Both the position numbers and the translations under genes were made by a program. Below the pieces are notes generated by a model. The model was given only the letters and a program-made list of their open reading frames with translations, had not been told where the DNA came from and did not search any database. Source: Streptomyces echinoruber (GTDB lineage Bacteria > Actinomycetota > Actinomycetes > Streptomycetales > Streptomycetaceae). Taken from it: a stretch of 64,000 nt of DNA. Positions 56,176 through 64,000 of the stretch are shown piece after piece (position 1 is the stretch's first letter; the number at the start of each line of letters is the position of its first letter). The stretch lies in assembly GCF_014651135.1 (NCBI RefSeq), contig NZ_BMWH01000006.1, positions 186,001-250,000 on the forward strand, read 5' to 3'.

Positions 56176-57558
56176 TCACCCCCACATCGTCGAGTAGTGG
56201 CGCCGGAAGTCCCTGCGGTCCTGCTCCGCGCGGATGTACCGGGTCGCCACCAGCGCGATCAGGCTGCCCGCGATCACCAGCAGCCCGGGGCCGGCGTTGC
56301 GGCGGTCGGTGAGGCGGGACAGCAGCGTGGTGCCCGACGCGCCGCCCGTCATCGGCGCCGTCGCACCGGGCGCGGCCGAGCCGGGGGCCGCCGCGCCGCC
56401 CTGCGCGCCCGAGGAGCCGGGCGTGGCGGAGGGCGAGCCGGTCCGGCCGGTGGTCTCCTGGGCCGAGACGATCAGTTTCACGCCGAGCGCGGACAGTGCC
56501 TTGGTCACCGGCTGGAAGAACGTCGTCCCGCCGCTCGCGCAGTCGCCGCTGCCGCCCGAGGTCACCCCGAGGGCGATCCCCTCGGAGAACAACGGGCCGC
56601 CGCTGTCGCCGGGTTCGGCGCACACCGTGGTCTGGATCAGGCCGGTGACGGTGCCCTCCGGGTAGTTCACGGTCGCGTCCAGCCCGGTCACCTCGCCGTC
56701 GTGCAGCCCGCTGGTGCTGCCGCTGCGGAACACCCGCTGCCCCACGGCCGCCTCGCCGGCCCCGGTGATGCGTACGCCCTTGCCGCCGCCGACCGCCACC
56801 ACGTCGGCCCCGTCGCCGGCCCGGCCGTCGGCGTACTGCACGAGGGAGAAGTCGCTGCCGGGAAACGTGCCGGCGACCGTCTTGCCGAGCTGCCGCGCGC
56901 CCTGGTTGTCGGCGAACCAGATCGAGCCGGTGGGCCCGCAGTGCCCGGCGGTGAGGATGAAGTCGCTGCGCCCGTCGGTGACGTTGAAGCCGGCCGAGCA
57001 GCGCCCGTTCGTGGACAGGATGGGCTGCGCTCCGTTGAGCCGGGTGGTGAAGGCGCCCCGGGTGCGCTCCATGCGGACGTAGCCGCCGATGCCGTGGGCG
57101 ACACGGGTCAGCCGGGACCAGTCGGCGGCGGAGACGGTCCGGTCGCCTTGCACCACCACCTCGTTGGTCCGGTAGTCCACCGACCAGGCCGTGCCCGCCA
57201 CCCGGGGTGCGGCCCGCAACGCGGCCGCCGCCGCCTTGAGTTGGCGCATGCTGTGGTGCACCATCTTCGCCTCGGCCCCGGCCTGCCGCACCTGTGCCGC
57301 CGCACGGGCGTCGGTGACGGCGACGACCGGCCGCCCGTCGGCGGCGATCCAGGTGCCCGCCGTGCGGTCCGTGCCGAGCCGGGAGACGAGCTGCTCGCCG
57401 ACGCCGGCGGCCGGCTTCGCCAGGGTGCGCGGAGCGGCGGTGGTGCCGGGCGGTTCACTCGCCACGGCCTGGGTGACCATCACGCCCCCGAGCAGGAGTC
57501 CGCCGACGGCCGCCAGCCGTACCACTCGCTTGACGAACCGTCGTCGTGCGTGCCTCAT
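56176..57558 (-). CDS. Membrane-anchored S1 serine protease
   Basis: A 460-residue protease paralogous to the one at 18784. Signal peptide (MRHARRRFVKRVVRLAAVGGLLLGG...), propeptide-like region (about 35-170), catalytic domain with TAGHCG, SDFSLVQYA and GDSGGPL. Then a Ser/Gly/Ala/Pro linker and one C-terminal membrane helix (GPGLLVIAGSLIALVATRYI) with a basic cytoplasmic tail (RAEQDRRDFRRHYSTMWG). It lacks an LPXTG motif, so the helix itself is the anchor. It should act at the outer face of the membrane. Target unknown. Confidence 0.92.
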   Translation of the reverse strand: MRHARRRFVKRVVRLAAVGGLLLGGVMVTQAVASEPPGTTAAPRTLAKPAAGVGEQLVSRLGTDRTAGTWIAADGRPVVAVTDARAAAQVRQAGAEAKMVHHSMRQLKAAAAALRAAPRVAGTAWSVDYRTNEVVVQGDRTVSAADWSRLTRVAHGIGGYVRMERTRGAFTTRLNGAQPILSTNGRCSAGFNVTDGRSDFILTAGHCGPTGSIWFADNQGARQLGKTVAGTFPGSDFSLVQYADGRAGDGADVVAVGGGKGVRITGAGEAAVGQRVFRSGSTSGLHDGEVTGLDATVNYPEGTVTGLIQTTVCAEPGDSGGPLFSEGIALGVTSGGSGDCASGGTTFFQPVTKALSALGVKLIVSAQETTGRTGSPSATPGSSGAQGGAAAPGSAAPGATAPMTGGASGTTLLSRLTDRRNAGPGLLVIAGSLIALVATRYIRAEQDRRDFRRHYSTMWG

Positions 57559-57711
57559 GGATGGCTCCCGAACCTGCGAACGTGCGGCGTCGACACCGCG
57601 GGGCACTCCGGTCGTCGAGCGCCCCTCACCTCCATACGTGCCGGAACGCGGGCGTGTTCAGCGCGCGGGTCTTCATCGCGGCACGTGCGGGCACGGGTGT
57701 TGCGCGCGCAC

Positions 57712-58866
57712 TCACAGGTGTTGGGCGCGTACCGGGGCGGGCCCGGAACCGACGCGGTGGCCGGGGAGCGCTTCCCGGGCCGCCCCGGGCTCGGTCGCGA
57801 CCGGGCCCAGGCGGTACCAGCTGCGCCGGTCGCCCCAGACGGAGTCGGGGCCGACGTAGGGCCGCAGCAGCGCGGTCAGGGCCGCCTCGCCGCGGCCGTT
57901 GAGCTCGTCGGAGGCGAGCTTGCGGGCGATGCCGGCGAGGAAGTCGGCGAGTTGGACGCGGGCGTCCCGGCGGGAGTCGACGAGCCGCAGCCCGGCCAGC
58001 GGGATCCCGGCCCGCCGGGCCTCGTGCACGATCCGGGCGACGCGGTCCGGGGTCAGTACGTTCTGCTCGTCGTGCACGAGCCGCACGGCACGGCCGTCCG
58101 CGCTCCAGTGGGCGGCGGTGCGCAGCAGGGCGGGCACCAACGGGTTGAGGACGGGCACGGCCGTCCGCGGGGCGAGCACCAGACCCGAGCGGACCGCCCC
58201 CGCGCGCGGGCGCGCCGCCGCGAGCCGGGCCAGGACGTCCGCCGCCTCCGCGCTGGCCCGGGTGCGGTCGAGCGCGCCGAGCGCGTGGAAGAAGTTCTCG
58301 ACCGGCGCCGCCGGGTCGCCGGCGTTGCGGCCGCGCAGCAGTCCGTTCGACGCCGCCAGGAAGCGTCGCCACGCGCTCTCCCCGAAGACCTCCGCACCCG
58401 CCCGGAACAGGGCCGCCGCGTCGAGGACCTCCGGGCCCGCCCGGAACGGGGCCGCCGCGTCCGCCGCCCCGCCGAGCAGCAGCGTCACCGCCCGCTCGAC
58501 GACGAAGAACGCCTTCTCCGTCAGGTCCACATGGGCCCGCCCGTGCAGCGGGCCGCTGGGGGAGAGGAACCACTCCAGCACCGCCCGGTGCTTCTCCCGC
58601 AACAGGTGGGTGGCCTTGTACTCCTCCGCCGGCGAGCGGATCCGGTCCCGGACCTCCTGCACGTACGCCGCCGCCTCGGCGAGCGGCATGCACACGCTGG
58701 CGTGGGCGAAGACGTCGGTGTTGCCGGTGGTGAGGTTCTCCCCGTCCGAGCCGGACTCGTCGCACGCCACCTCCGCGGCGCCCGGCGGTGTCCCGCCGCC
58801 GTTCGCCGCCCGTACCGCGTCCCCGTCTTCCCCGCCGTCTCCGTCGTCCCCGTTGTTCGTGCTCAC
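57712..58866 (-). CDS. DUF3800-like protein
   Basis: A 384-residue protein from GTG 58866 (GGGAG seven bases upstream). After a Gly/Asp-rich start, EVACDESGSDGENL (about 27-40) matches the DES(G) motif of DUF3800/RNase H-like proteins; LVHDEQNVLT and the C-terminal SRRDARVQLADFLAGIARK match the later acidic motif (vQlADl.aG). The fold suggests a nuclease, but activity has not been established for the family. Some homologues are labelled NUDIX hydrolases without a visible Nudix box; none is seen here. Standing alone, not next to phage or defence genes. Confidence 0.7.
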   Translation of the reverse strand: MSTNNGDDGDGGEDGDAVRAANGGGTPPGAAEVACDESGSDGENLTTGNTDVFAHASVCMPLAEAAAYVQEVRDRIRSPAEEYKATHLLREKHRAVLEWFLSPSGPLHGRAHVDLTEKAFFVVERAVTLLLGGAADAAAPFRAGPEVLDAAALFRAGAEVFGESAWRRFLAASNGLLRGRNAGDPAAPVENFFHALGALDRTRASAEAADVLARLAAARPRAGAVRSGLVLAPRTAVPVLNPLVPALLRTAAHWSADGRAVRLVHDEQNVLTPDRVARIVHEARRAGIPLAGLRLVDSRRDARVQLADFLAGIARKLASDELNGRGEAALTALLRPYVGPDSVWGDRRSWYRLGPVATEPGAAREALPGHRVGSGPAPVRAQHL

Positions 58867-59249
58867 ACCGCAGCTCCCTGTCGCCCGTGCCGTCTTACAG
58901 GATGATCCCCCGAAAGAGGGCGGGCGACCCCGGTGAAGGGCCCGTTCGCGGGCGGCGGGCACGCCGGAGGCGTCCTCGGGGAGCCGTCGGCCGTACGGCA
59001 CGGCGGGCCACGCGCGCCGGCTCCGCGCCGTCCCGGCGCGCTCCCGTCACCGCCGCGTCCCCGGATGCGGGTGCCGCGGGTGCCGTCGGGCGGAACTCCG
59101 CCGACCGCGCGCACCGTTGGCGCGTGGCGGCCCGGCGTGCCGGTGCTCCCGCGGTACCGTCGTCGTCAACTCCCCGACGGGACGGCGGCGTTGTGCGGAC
59201 ACGGCGCGGCACCGCGCCACGGGAGCCTGGGGGCGGACGGAGAAAGCCG
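58867..59249. other. 383-bp gap without a recognisable gene
   Basis: The region lies upstream of the DUF3800-like gene and downstream of the OB-fold gene. Frames are open on several strands because of GC content but have no ribosome site or domain. TCTTACAGGATGATCC (58892-58907) is an AT-richer patch likely to hold the DUF3800-like gene promoter. Confidence 0.4.
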
Positions 59250-59663
59250 TCAGCTCCAGGCGCGGTAGGGCTCGTCGACCAGCTGGAAGACCGGCTCGCC
59301 GCGCACCGGGTCCTTGGCGGTGGACAGCCGCACCCGGTCCCCGCAGTGGATGCCGACGGGGGGACCCATCACGCGGCCGCGGACGACGAAGCCCTCGGCC
59401 ATCTCGATCAGCGACACGTTGCGCGCGGCGGGCGTGTTGCGGTGCACCACCGTGGAGTGGCGGACCGTGCCGGTGCCCGCACTGCGCTCCGTGCGCAGGT
59501 CGCTGCCCCGGCACACCGGGCACAGCACGCGGTGGTACATCGCGGTGCCGCACCAGGTGCAGCGCTGGTAGTACAGGGCCTCCCCGCCGGGGGCCTCGGG
59601 CTCGAGGACGCCCGCCGGGGCGCCGGCTGCCGGGTGCGCGGCATGTGCTGAGTGCTGGTACAC
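59250..59663 (-). CDS. DUF35 zinc-ribbon/OB-fold protein
   Basis: A 137-residue protein from GTG 59663 (GGGAG nine bases upstream). A rubredoxin-like zinc ribbon, YYQRCTWCGTAMYHRVLCPVC (CxxC...CxxC), leads into an OB fold (GTVRHSTVVHRN...GFVVRGRVMGPP). In characterised systems DUF35 proteins partner thiolases or acyl-CoA hydratases in lipid or steroid degradation and help acyl-CoA binding. No such partner gene is adjacent here. Controlled probably by the upstream TetR gene (shared operator). Confidence 0.88.
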   Translation of the reverse strand: MYQHSAHAAHPAAGAPAGVLEPEAPGGEALYYQRCTWCGTAMYHRVLCPVCRGSDLRTERSAGTGTVRHSTVVHRNTPAARNVSLIEMAEGFVVRGRVMGPPVGIHCGDRVRLSTAKDPVRGEPVFQLVDEPYRAWS

Positions 59664-59777
59664 GCTGGTCAACTCCCTGTCCTGGCGCGGATGATCGCCT
59701 GCGCTCGGCCGGAATCCCGCGTGCGCGGTCACCCGTGCACGCACGTGCGCGGCTGGCGTGCCACCGTGCACGAGGTC

Positions 59778-59806
59778 AGAGTATGGCACGCAGTGCCACT
59801 CGTAAA
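59778..59806 (-). promoter_or_regulatory. Promoter of the OB-fold gene with an operator inside the spacer
   Basis: Minus-strand TTTACG (59806-59801), exactly 17 bases, then TACTCT (59783-59778). The spacer contains the perfect inverted repeat TGGCAC-GCA-GTGCCA (59784-59798). A repressor bound there would exclude RNA polymerase. The same site, slightly degenerate, occurs upstream of the TetR gene. Confidence 0.65.
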
Positions 59807-59866
59807 GGTACTGCGTACCCTCGATTTTCGCGGATCTCCCGGCGGCACCCGGCGGCGGCGCCGGAC

Positions 59867-60640
59867 TCAGTCGCGGCCGAGCGCGGACTCGATCTCCTGC
59901 ACCACCCGCCACAGCGGTGCCGCGCGCCGCGACACGACGACCACCACGTCGTCGCGGCCGTCCGGGCGCCCGCCCTCCGCGGCACCGGACGCATCCGTGC
60001 CGCCGAAGGCCTCCTGCACGTACCGCAGCGCCCGGTCCACGGCCGCCTCGGCGTCGCCCTCCCCGTCCGCGCGCAGCCAGGAGCGCAACGCGTTGTTGTG
60101 CGCGGCGACCACGGCGGCCGCGATCACGTCGGCCCGCAGCGTCCCGTCGGGCAGGCCGGCGAACCGGCCGCGCAGGTACCCGGCGAACGCCCGCTCGTAG
60201 CGCCACACCACCGACAGCTCGTACGCCCGCAGCCCCGGCACCTTCTTGGTGAGGCGGTAGCGCTGCACCGAGAATGCCGGGTTCTCGGTGTACATGCGCA
60301 GCACCAGGCGGGCCGCGTCGCACACCCGCCGTACCGGGTCCTCGTCCTCCTCCCCGGCGGCCAGGAAGGCCGTGGTGTCGGCCAGGCACCGCTCGTGGTC
60401 GGGGAAGACCACGCCCTCCTTGGAGGGGAAGTAGCGGAAGAACGACCGCCGCCCCACCCCGGCGAGGGCGACGATGTCGTCGACCGTGGTCTGCTCGAAG
60501 CCGCGCTCCAGGAACAACTGGAAGGCCGCGGCGATCAGGGCGTCCCGGATCGGCGGCTTCTCAGCCTTTTCGACCTTCTCGGCCTTTTCGACCTTCTCGG
60601 CCTTGTCGTTGCGGCGGGGTGCCGCACTGCTGGAGCTCAT
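59867..60640 (-). CDS. TetR-family transcriptional regulator
   Basis: A 257-residue regulator from ATG 60640. Residues 10-28 are a Lys/Glu repeat (KAEKVEKAEKVEKAEK) encoded by near-identical 18-bp units. The HTH (about 32-78) reads AAFQLFLERGFEQTTVDDIVALAGVGRRSFFRYFPSKEG. The ligand domain is helical (LRMYTENPAFSVQRY). It likely represses itself and the OB-fold gene through the shared palindrome. Effector may be an acyl-CoA-like compound given the DUF35 target (inference). Confidence 0.9.
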   Translation of the reverse strand: MSSSSAAPRRNDKAEKVEKAEKVEKAEKPPIRDALIAAAFQLFLERGFEQTTVDDIVALAGVGRRSFFRYFPSKEGVVFPDHERCLADTTAFLAAGEEDEDPVRRVCDAARLVLRMYTENPAFSVQRYRLTKKVPGLRAYELSVVWRYERAFAGYLRGRFAGLPDGTLRADVIAAAVVAAHNNALRSWLRADGEGDAEAAVDRALRYVQEAFGGTDASGAAEGGRPDGRDDVVVVVSRRAAPLWRVVQEIESALGRD

Positions 60641-60671
60641 GAACGGGAACGTAGCACCCGGCCGCGCCGAA

Positions 60672-60686
60672 TGGCACTCAGTGCTG
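60672..60686 (-). promoter_or_regulatory. Second copy of the TetR operator
   Basis: TGGCAC-TCA-GTGCTG differs from the copy at 59784-59798 only in the last half-site positions and the spacer. It lies 32 bases upstream of the TetR ATG. A further half-site ACTCAGTGC is at 60707-60715. Confidence 0.6.
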
Positions 60687-60863
60687 CCGAATGGCAAGAA
60701 CAGGGAACTCAGTGCGCTCCTGAGGCGGTGGCCGGGGCCGCGCTGAACCACGCGGGCGCCCGGTACGTATCACTGCGCGGGGATGGACCGCCCGTGCACG
60801 GCCGAGCACACCGCGCACACCGCAGAGCACATCGCAGAGCGCACCGCAGCGAAGGAGTGCAGC

Positions 60864-61577
60864 GTGTCGACACCCTCCGACCCGGGACCGGCCGGCACCG
60901 CCCGGCCGCCCCTGGAACCCATCCGCGTCATCCGCCCCCGCCGTACGGACACCCTCGCCGAACTCATGCGGGAGCTGGACGAGCTGACGGCCGGCGGCCC
61001 CCCGGCCGGGCCGCCCGCGCAGCCGCACCCCGGCGCCGAGGACGACACCCGGGAACTCCCGCCCGTCCCCGAGGCCCCGCGCACCTCCGGCCGCCCGTCC
61101 GGCGCGGTCCCGCGCCGGACGGGCGCCGTCCTCGCCGTCCTCGTCGTCGCCGCGGCGGCGCTCGTCGGCTTCGGTGCCGCCGCCCTGCTGCCGCCGCACC
61201 GCCACGCCGCCGCGGCGGCGGCCCCCCACGCGTCCACCGCGCCCCCGGCGCCGAATCCCACCACCGCCACCGCCACCGCCACCGCAACTGCCACCGTCAC
61301 CGCGTCCGTCCCTGTCACCGCATCCGCCTCCGCCGCGCCCGCGGACCCGGACGGAGCCGGCACCCTGCGCCGGGGGGACACCGGCCCCCAGGTCGCCGAC
61401 CTGCAGCAACGCCTGCTGCGCGTCCCGGACGTCTACACCGGCGGCTCCACCGACGGCCGCTACGACGCCGCTCTCGAGGCGGCCGTGGCCCGCTTCCAGG
61501 AGTGGTACGGCATCGTCGGCGACGAGACCGGCGTCTACGGCGACGACACCCGCCGCGCGCTGGAGTCCCGCACCTGA
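60864..61577 (+). CDS. Membrane-anchored peptidoglycan-binding protein
   Basis: A 237-residue protein; GTG 60864 with AAGGAG eight bases upstream. Residues 1-90 are a Pro-rich cytoplasmic region, with one membrane helix at about 98-115 (GAVLAVLVVAAAALVGFGAAALL), then an Ala/Thr/Pro linker with (TA)n repeats. A C-terminal PG_binding_1 domain follows (TLRRGDTGPQVADLQQRLLRV...GRYDAALEAAVARFQEWYG). Probably links membrane and wall. Partner and regulation unknown; the leader before it has short CGCACACCGC-like repeats (60805-60850). Confidence 0.85.
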   Translation: MSTPSDPGPAGTARPPLEPIRVIRPRRTDTLAELMRELDELTAGGPPAGPPAQPHPGAEDDTRELPPVPEAPRTSGRPSGAVPRRTGAVLAVLVVAAAALVGFGAAALLPPHRHAAAAAAPHASTAPPAPNPTTATATATATATVTASVPVTASASAAPADPDGAGTLRRGDTGPQVADLQQRLLRVPDVYTGGSTDGRYDAALEAAVARFQEWYGIVGDETGVYGDDTRRALESRT

Positions 61578-61651
61578 CCGGTGGGGCTGACCGGTGGGCC
61601 TGACCGGCGGCCGGCCGAGATGGCGCGGAGGAACCGGGGTAGCAGCGGAAC

Positions 61652-62140
61652 ATGGCTGATACGGACGTGTTCACAGGACGGCTGGACCCCGACATGTGCG
61701 TGGTGACGGCCGCGGCCGACGGGGAGCGGGACGGCTGCCTGGTCGGGTTCTCCTCGCAGTGCTCGATCAGCCCGCTGCGGTACGCGGTGTGGCTGTCGCG
61801 GGTCAACCGGACCTTCCGGGTGGCCTGCCGCGCGGACGTCCTCGCCGTGCACCTGCTCACCCGGGACCAGCGCGACCTGGCCGAGCTCTTCGGCGGCCGC
61901 ACCGGGGACGAGGAGGACAAGCTCGCCCGCACCGACTGGGTGCGGGGATACGGCGGGGCGGTGGTGCTGCGGGACGCGGCGGCGTGGTTCGTCGGCCGGG
62001 TCGTGCGGCGCACCGACGGCGGCGACCACGTGGGGTTCGTCCTGGAACCGGTCGAGGTCGGCGGGGAGCGGCGGGACGGGACACCGCTGCTGCGCCTGTC
62101 CGACGCCGTCACCATCCGGCCGGGCCACCCGGCCCACTGA
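61652..62140 (+). CDS. Flavin reductase-like domain protein
   Basis: A 162-residue split-barrel flavoprotein. MCVVTAAADGERDGCLVGFSSQCSISPLRYAVWLSRVNRTF is the FMN-binding N-terminal block of flavin reductase-like proteins, HLLTRDQRDLAELFGGRTGDEEDKL the next. It should bind FMN/FAD and may supply reduced flavin or act as an oxidoreductase. The stop codon lies within the first unit of a 16-bp tandem repeat. Confidence 0.88.
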   Translation: MADTDVFTGRLDPDMCVVTAAADGERDGCLVGFSSQCSISPLRYAVWLSRVNRTFRVACRADVLAVHLLTRDQRDLAELFGGRTGDEEDKLARTDWVRGYGGAVVLRDAAAWFVGRVVRRTDGGDHVGFVLEPVEVGGERRDGTPLLRLSDAVTIRPGHPAH

Positions 62141-62198
62141 GCACCGGGCCCACTGAGCACCCGGCTCACTGAGCACCCGGCCCACTGAGCACCGGGCC
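62135..62198. repeat. Four tandem copies of a 16-bp unit at the flavin reductase stop
   Basis: Units start at 62135, 62151, 62167 and 62183, each CACTGAGCACCSGGCY. The first CACTGA supplies the last His codon and the TGA stop. Period 16 is not a multiple of three. The last unit runs into a near-palindrome (GCACCGGGCCCCGGGCAC). Confidence 0.9.
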
Positions 62199-62328
62199 CC
62201 GGGCACCGCACCATCGCGTGAAAACCCGCGGCGGCGGGAGTGGCGCGCGCCGCGGCCGGGCACAGGAGCCGTGTCCGATCCGGCGGGGCCCGTGCCGCGC
62301 CGGCCGCTCCGAACCGAAGGCCGTGCCC

Positions 62329-62430
62329 ATGAGCGGCTCCCGCATCCCCGGCCTGCTGCTGCCGGCCGTGTTCCTCCTGGCCCTCGTCGTGGGAGCCGTC
62401 TGGTACGTCCGGCACCGCGACGACGACTGA
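62329..62430 (+). CDS. Small single-helix membrane protein
   Basis: A 33-residue peptide from ATG 62329 (GAAGG eight bases upstream). Residues 7-26 are a membrane helix (PGLLLPAVFLLALVVGAVWY) with a short charged tail RHRDDD. Very small, but start site, hydrophobicity and tail are gene-like. Function unknown. Confidence 0.5.
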   Translation: MSGSRIPGLLLPAVFLLALVVGAVWYVRHRDDD

Positions 62431-62506
62431 CCGCCCTCCCGCCGCCCGGCCGGGACCGACCGCCGAACTCCGGGCGGCGGGAGGGGAGATGCAGAACCCG
62501 GGGAAC

Positions 62507-64000
62507 CTAGCCGGTGTCCGGGACGCGGATGTCCACGACGCACACGTCGTCGCGCCACTCGCCCTCCAGCATCGCCGCGAGCAGCGGGCTGAGCGAGTGC
62601 TGCCCGTCGCCGGGGCCTGCGGCGGCCCCGGCGAGCCGGTCCAGGCCGGCGTCCAGGCCCTCGCCCGGCCGCTCGACCAGCCCGTCGGTGTACAGCAGCA
62701 GCCGGTCGCCGGCCCGCAGCCGCACCTGAGCCTCCTCGAACACCGGGGACGGCGTGGCGCCCAGCAGCACGCCGCGCGGGCGGTCCAGGTAGCGGGCGCG
62801 GCCGTCGCGCAGCAGCAGCGGCGGGAGGTGGCCCGCCTGCGCCCACCGCAGCCGGCGCTCGTCCGGGTGGTAGCGGGCCAGCACCATGGTCGCGTTGGCG
62901 TGGCTGTCCCGGGTGTGCAGCAGCAGCGTGTTGAGCCGGGACAGCGCGTCCGTCAGCGACGAACCGGTGATGATCATGCCTTTGGCGGTGAAGCGGAGCT
63001 GGGCCATCGTGGCGACGGCGTCCAGGCCGTGCCCGGTGACGTCACCGACGACGAACAGGGCGTCGCCGTCGGGCAGCGGGATGGCGCTGAACCAGTCGCC
63101 GCCGACGTGGATGCCCGACTGGGCGGGCAGGTAGGCGACCTCCACCCGCAGCCCGGCCAGGTCGACCGGGTGGCGCGGCAGCGGCAGCAGCGCGTGCTGC
63201 AGCCGCCCGGCCAGCGTGCGCTCCGCCTGCAGCACGCCGTGCTGCGCCAGGATCGCCCGCTCGCTCTCCACCAGCGCCAGCTCCGCGCTGCGCTGCGCGG
63301 TGAGGTCCTGCACGATGCCGTGCACCTCCAGCGGCGTGCCCCGGTCGTCCGGCACCACCTCGGCGACGGCCCGCAGATGCCGTACCCCGCCGGCCGTACG
63401 GGCCCGGATCCGGAACGGCACGTCGAAGGGCCGTCCCTCGGTCAGGAGCCGGTGCACGGCGGCGGAGAGCTGCGGCGCGTCCTCGGGCAGGGCGAGGCCC
63501 GCCAGTTCCTCCAGGGCGGCCGGGCCCTGCGCCGGGTCCCGGTCGAACAGCGTGTACACCTGCGAGGACCAGGTGATCTCGCGGGTGGCGAGGTTCCAGG
63601 TCGCCCAGCCGACGTTGCCCAGCCGCTGCAGGTCCGCCAGGCGCTGCTCCCGCCGGTCGGAGGAGTCGTGCCGCACCCAGGTCACCACCAGCGCGTCACC
63701 GCCCTCCAGGCGGACCGCGCGCACCGAGTACGCGGCGAGCTCCCGGCCGCCGGCCGCGGCGTCCTGCCGCGCGAACGGTTCGCCCTCGTACGGCTTGCCG
63801 GTGTCCAGCACCGTCAGCCAGCCCTGCCACAGCGGGCTCCCGGCGATGGCCGGCCAGCACTCCAGCACGCGCAGGCCGAGCAGCTCCCGCCCGGCGCGTC
63901 CGACCACGTCCACGGCGTGGGGGGTGGCCGCGTCGATACGGTAGTCGACGACCTCGCCGGTCGGCGCGCGCAGCGGGGAGAGCAGCAGGGTGGTGCCCGG
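62507..64000 (-). CDS. PAS-domain SpoIIE-family phosphatase, C-terminal part
   Basis: The gene enters from the right edge; about 497 C-terminal codons are visible and the frame stays open to 64000. PAS segments lie at the visible start (EVVDYRIDAATPHAVDVVGRAGRELLG, then SVRAVRLEGGDALVV) and again at about 120-240 of the visible part (NVGWATWNLATREITWSSQ; VHGIVQDLTAQR). The PP2C/SpoIIE domain has the motifs GIHVGGDWFSA, VVGDVTGHGLDAVATMAQLR, LLYTDGLVE and RDDVCVVDIRV. The phosphatase should act on an anti-sigma antagonist. No HATPase follows, since it ends at 62507. Confidence 0.9.
   Translation of the reverse strand, partial: PGTTLLLSPLRAPTGEVVDYRIDAATPHAVDVVGRAGRELLGLRVLECWPAIAGSPLWQGWLTVLDTGKPYEGEPFARQDAAAGGRELAAYSVRAVRLEGGDALVVTWVRHDSSDRREQRLADLQRLGNVGWATWNLATREITWSSQVYTLFDRDPAQGPAALEELAGLALPEDAPQLSAAVHRLLTEGRPFDVPFRIRARTAGGVRHLRAVAEVVPDDRGTPLEVHGIVQDLTAQRSAELALVESERAILAQHGVLQAERTLAGRLQHALLPLPRHPVDLAGLRVEVAYLPAQSGIHVGGDWFSAIPLPDGDALFVVGDVTGHGLDAVATMAQLRFTAKGMIITGSSLTDALSRLNTLLLHTRDSHANATMVLARYHPDERRLRWAQAGHLPPLLLRDGRARYLDRPRGVLLGATPSPVFEEAQVRLRAGDRLLLYTDGLVERPGEGLDAGLDRLAGAAAGPGDGQHSLSPLLAAMLEGEWRDDVCVVDIRVPDTG

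Noticed and set aside
57712..58866. NUDIX hydrolase annotation
   Set aside because: No GX5EX7REUXEEXGU box is visible, whereas DESG and vQlAD motifs are.

Overview
The window looks like chromosomal DNA from a Streptomyces. Base composition is very GC-rich with strong third-position GC bias. It carries a complete SapB-type (ram/amf) class III lanthipeptide cluster, several SpoIIE-type phosphatases, a Streptomyces subtilisin inhibitor, streptogrisin-like proteases, a mycothiol-dependent formaldehyde dehydrogenase and a consensus CebR operator. I found no rRNA, tRNA, IS element or CRISPR array. Both edges cut through SpoIIE-type phosphatase/sensor genes.

Left part (1-11.5 kb): a truncated PAS/GAF sensor; a remnant of a secreted glycoside hydrolase; a secreted GH9 cellulase behind a 14-bp CebR box; a ribbon-helix-helix/degenerate-Fic pair; an FMN-dependent lactate-type oxidase; a conserved hypothetical with a palindrome over its start; a subtilisin inhibitor with Arg at P1; a tight three-gene operon (haem-oxygenase-like di-iron enzyme, HemK-like methyltransferase, CDGSH iron-sulfur protein); a small acidic protein; and an exopolyphosphatase-family protein.

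Peptide export region (11.6-30.2 kb): two peptide-export systems lie within 20 kb. The first is an NHLM-type export operon (C39 peptidase-ABC, a second ABC protein, an HlyD-like adaptor) led by a 71-residue double-glycine precursor. The precursor core has no cysteine, is internally duplicated, and has no modification enzyme beside it. A terminator-like hairpin separates the precursor from the export genes. The second is ramC-ramS-ramA-ramB with a convergent ramR. Here the single TTA (bldA) codon of ramR is, on the other strand, the TAA stop codon of ramB. A secreted protease and two SpoIIE phosphatases sit between or beside these clusters.

Middle (30.4-48.9 kb): a SpoIIE phosphatase fused to an anti-sigma kinase-like domain; small proteins; a dTDP-L-rhamnose set (rmlA, rmlB, rmlD, with rmlC convergent) with a methyltransferase and a GT2 glycosyltransferase; a decayed MarR-type regulator; a phosphoesterase; a secreted beta-propeller divergent from a TetR regulator; an EamA-like transporter; and a formaldehyde-detoxification pair (mycothiol-dependent dehydrogenase plus MBL hydrolase).

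Right part (48.9-64 kb): an L,D-transpeptidase; a sugar ABC uptake operon with a Gfo/Idh/MocA oxidoreductase, divergent from a ROK regulator that lacks the family zinc motif; a membrane-anchored S1 protease paralogous to the earlier one; a DUF3800-like protein; a DUF35 OB-fold protein whose promoter spacer holds a palindrome repeated upstream of the neighbouring TetR gene; a peptidoglycan-binding membrane protein; a flavin reductase ending in a 16-bp tandem repeat; and a right-truncated PAS/SpoIIE phosphatase. Coordinates and translations come from reading the sequence. Family names are by recognition of motifs, without database searches.
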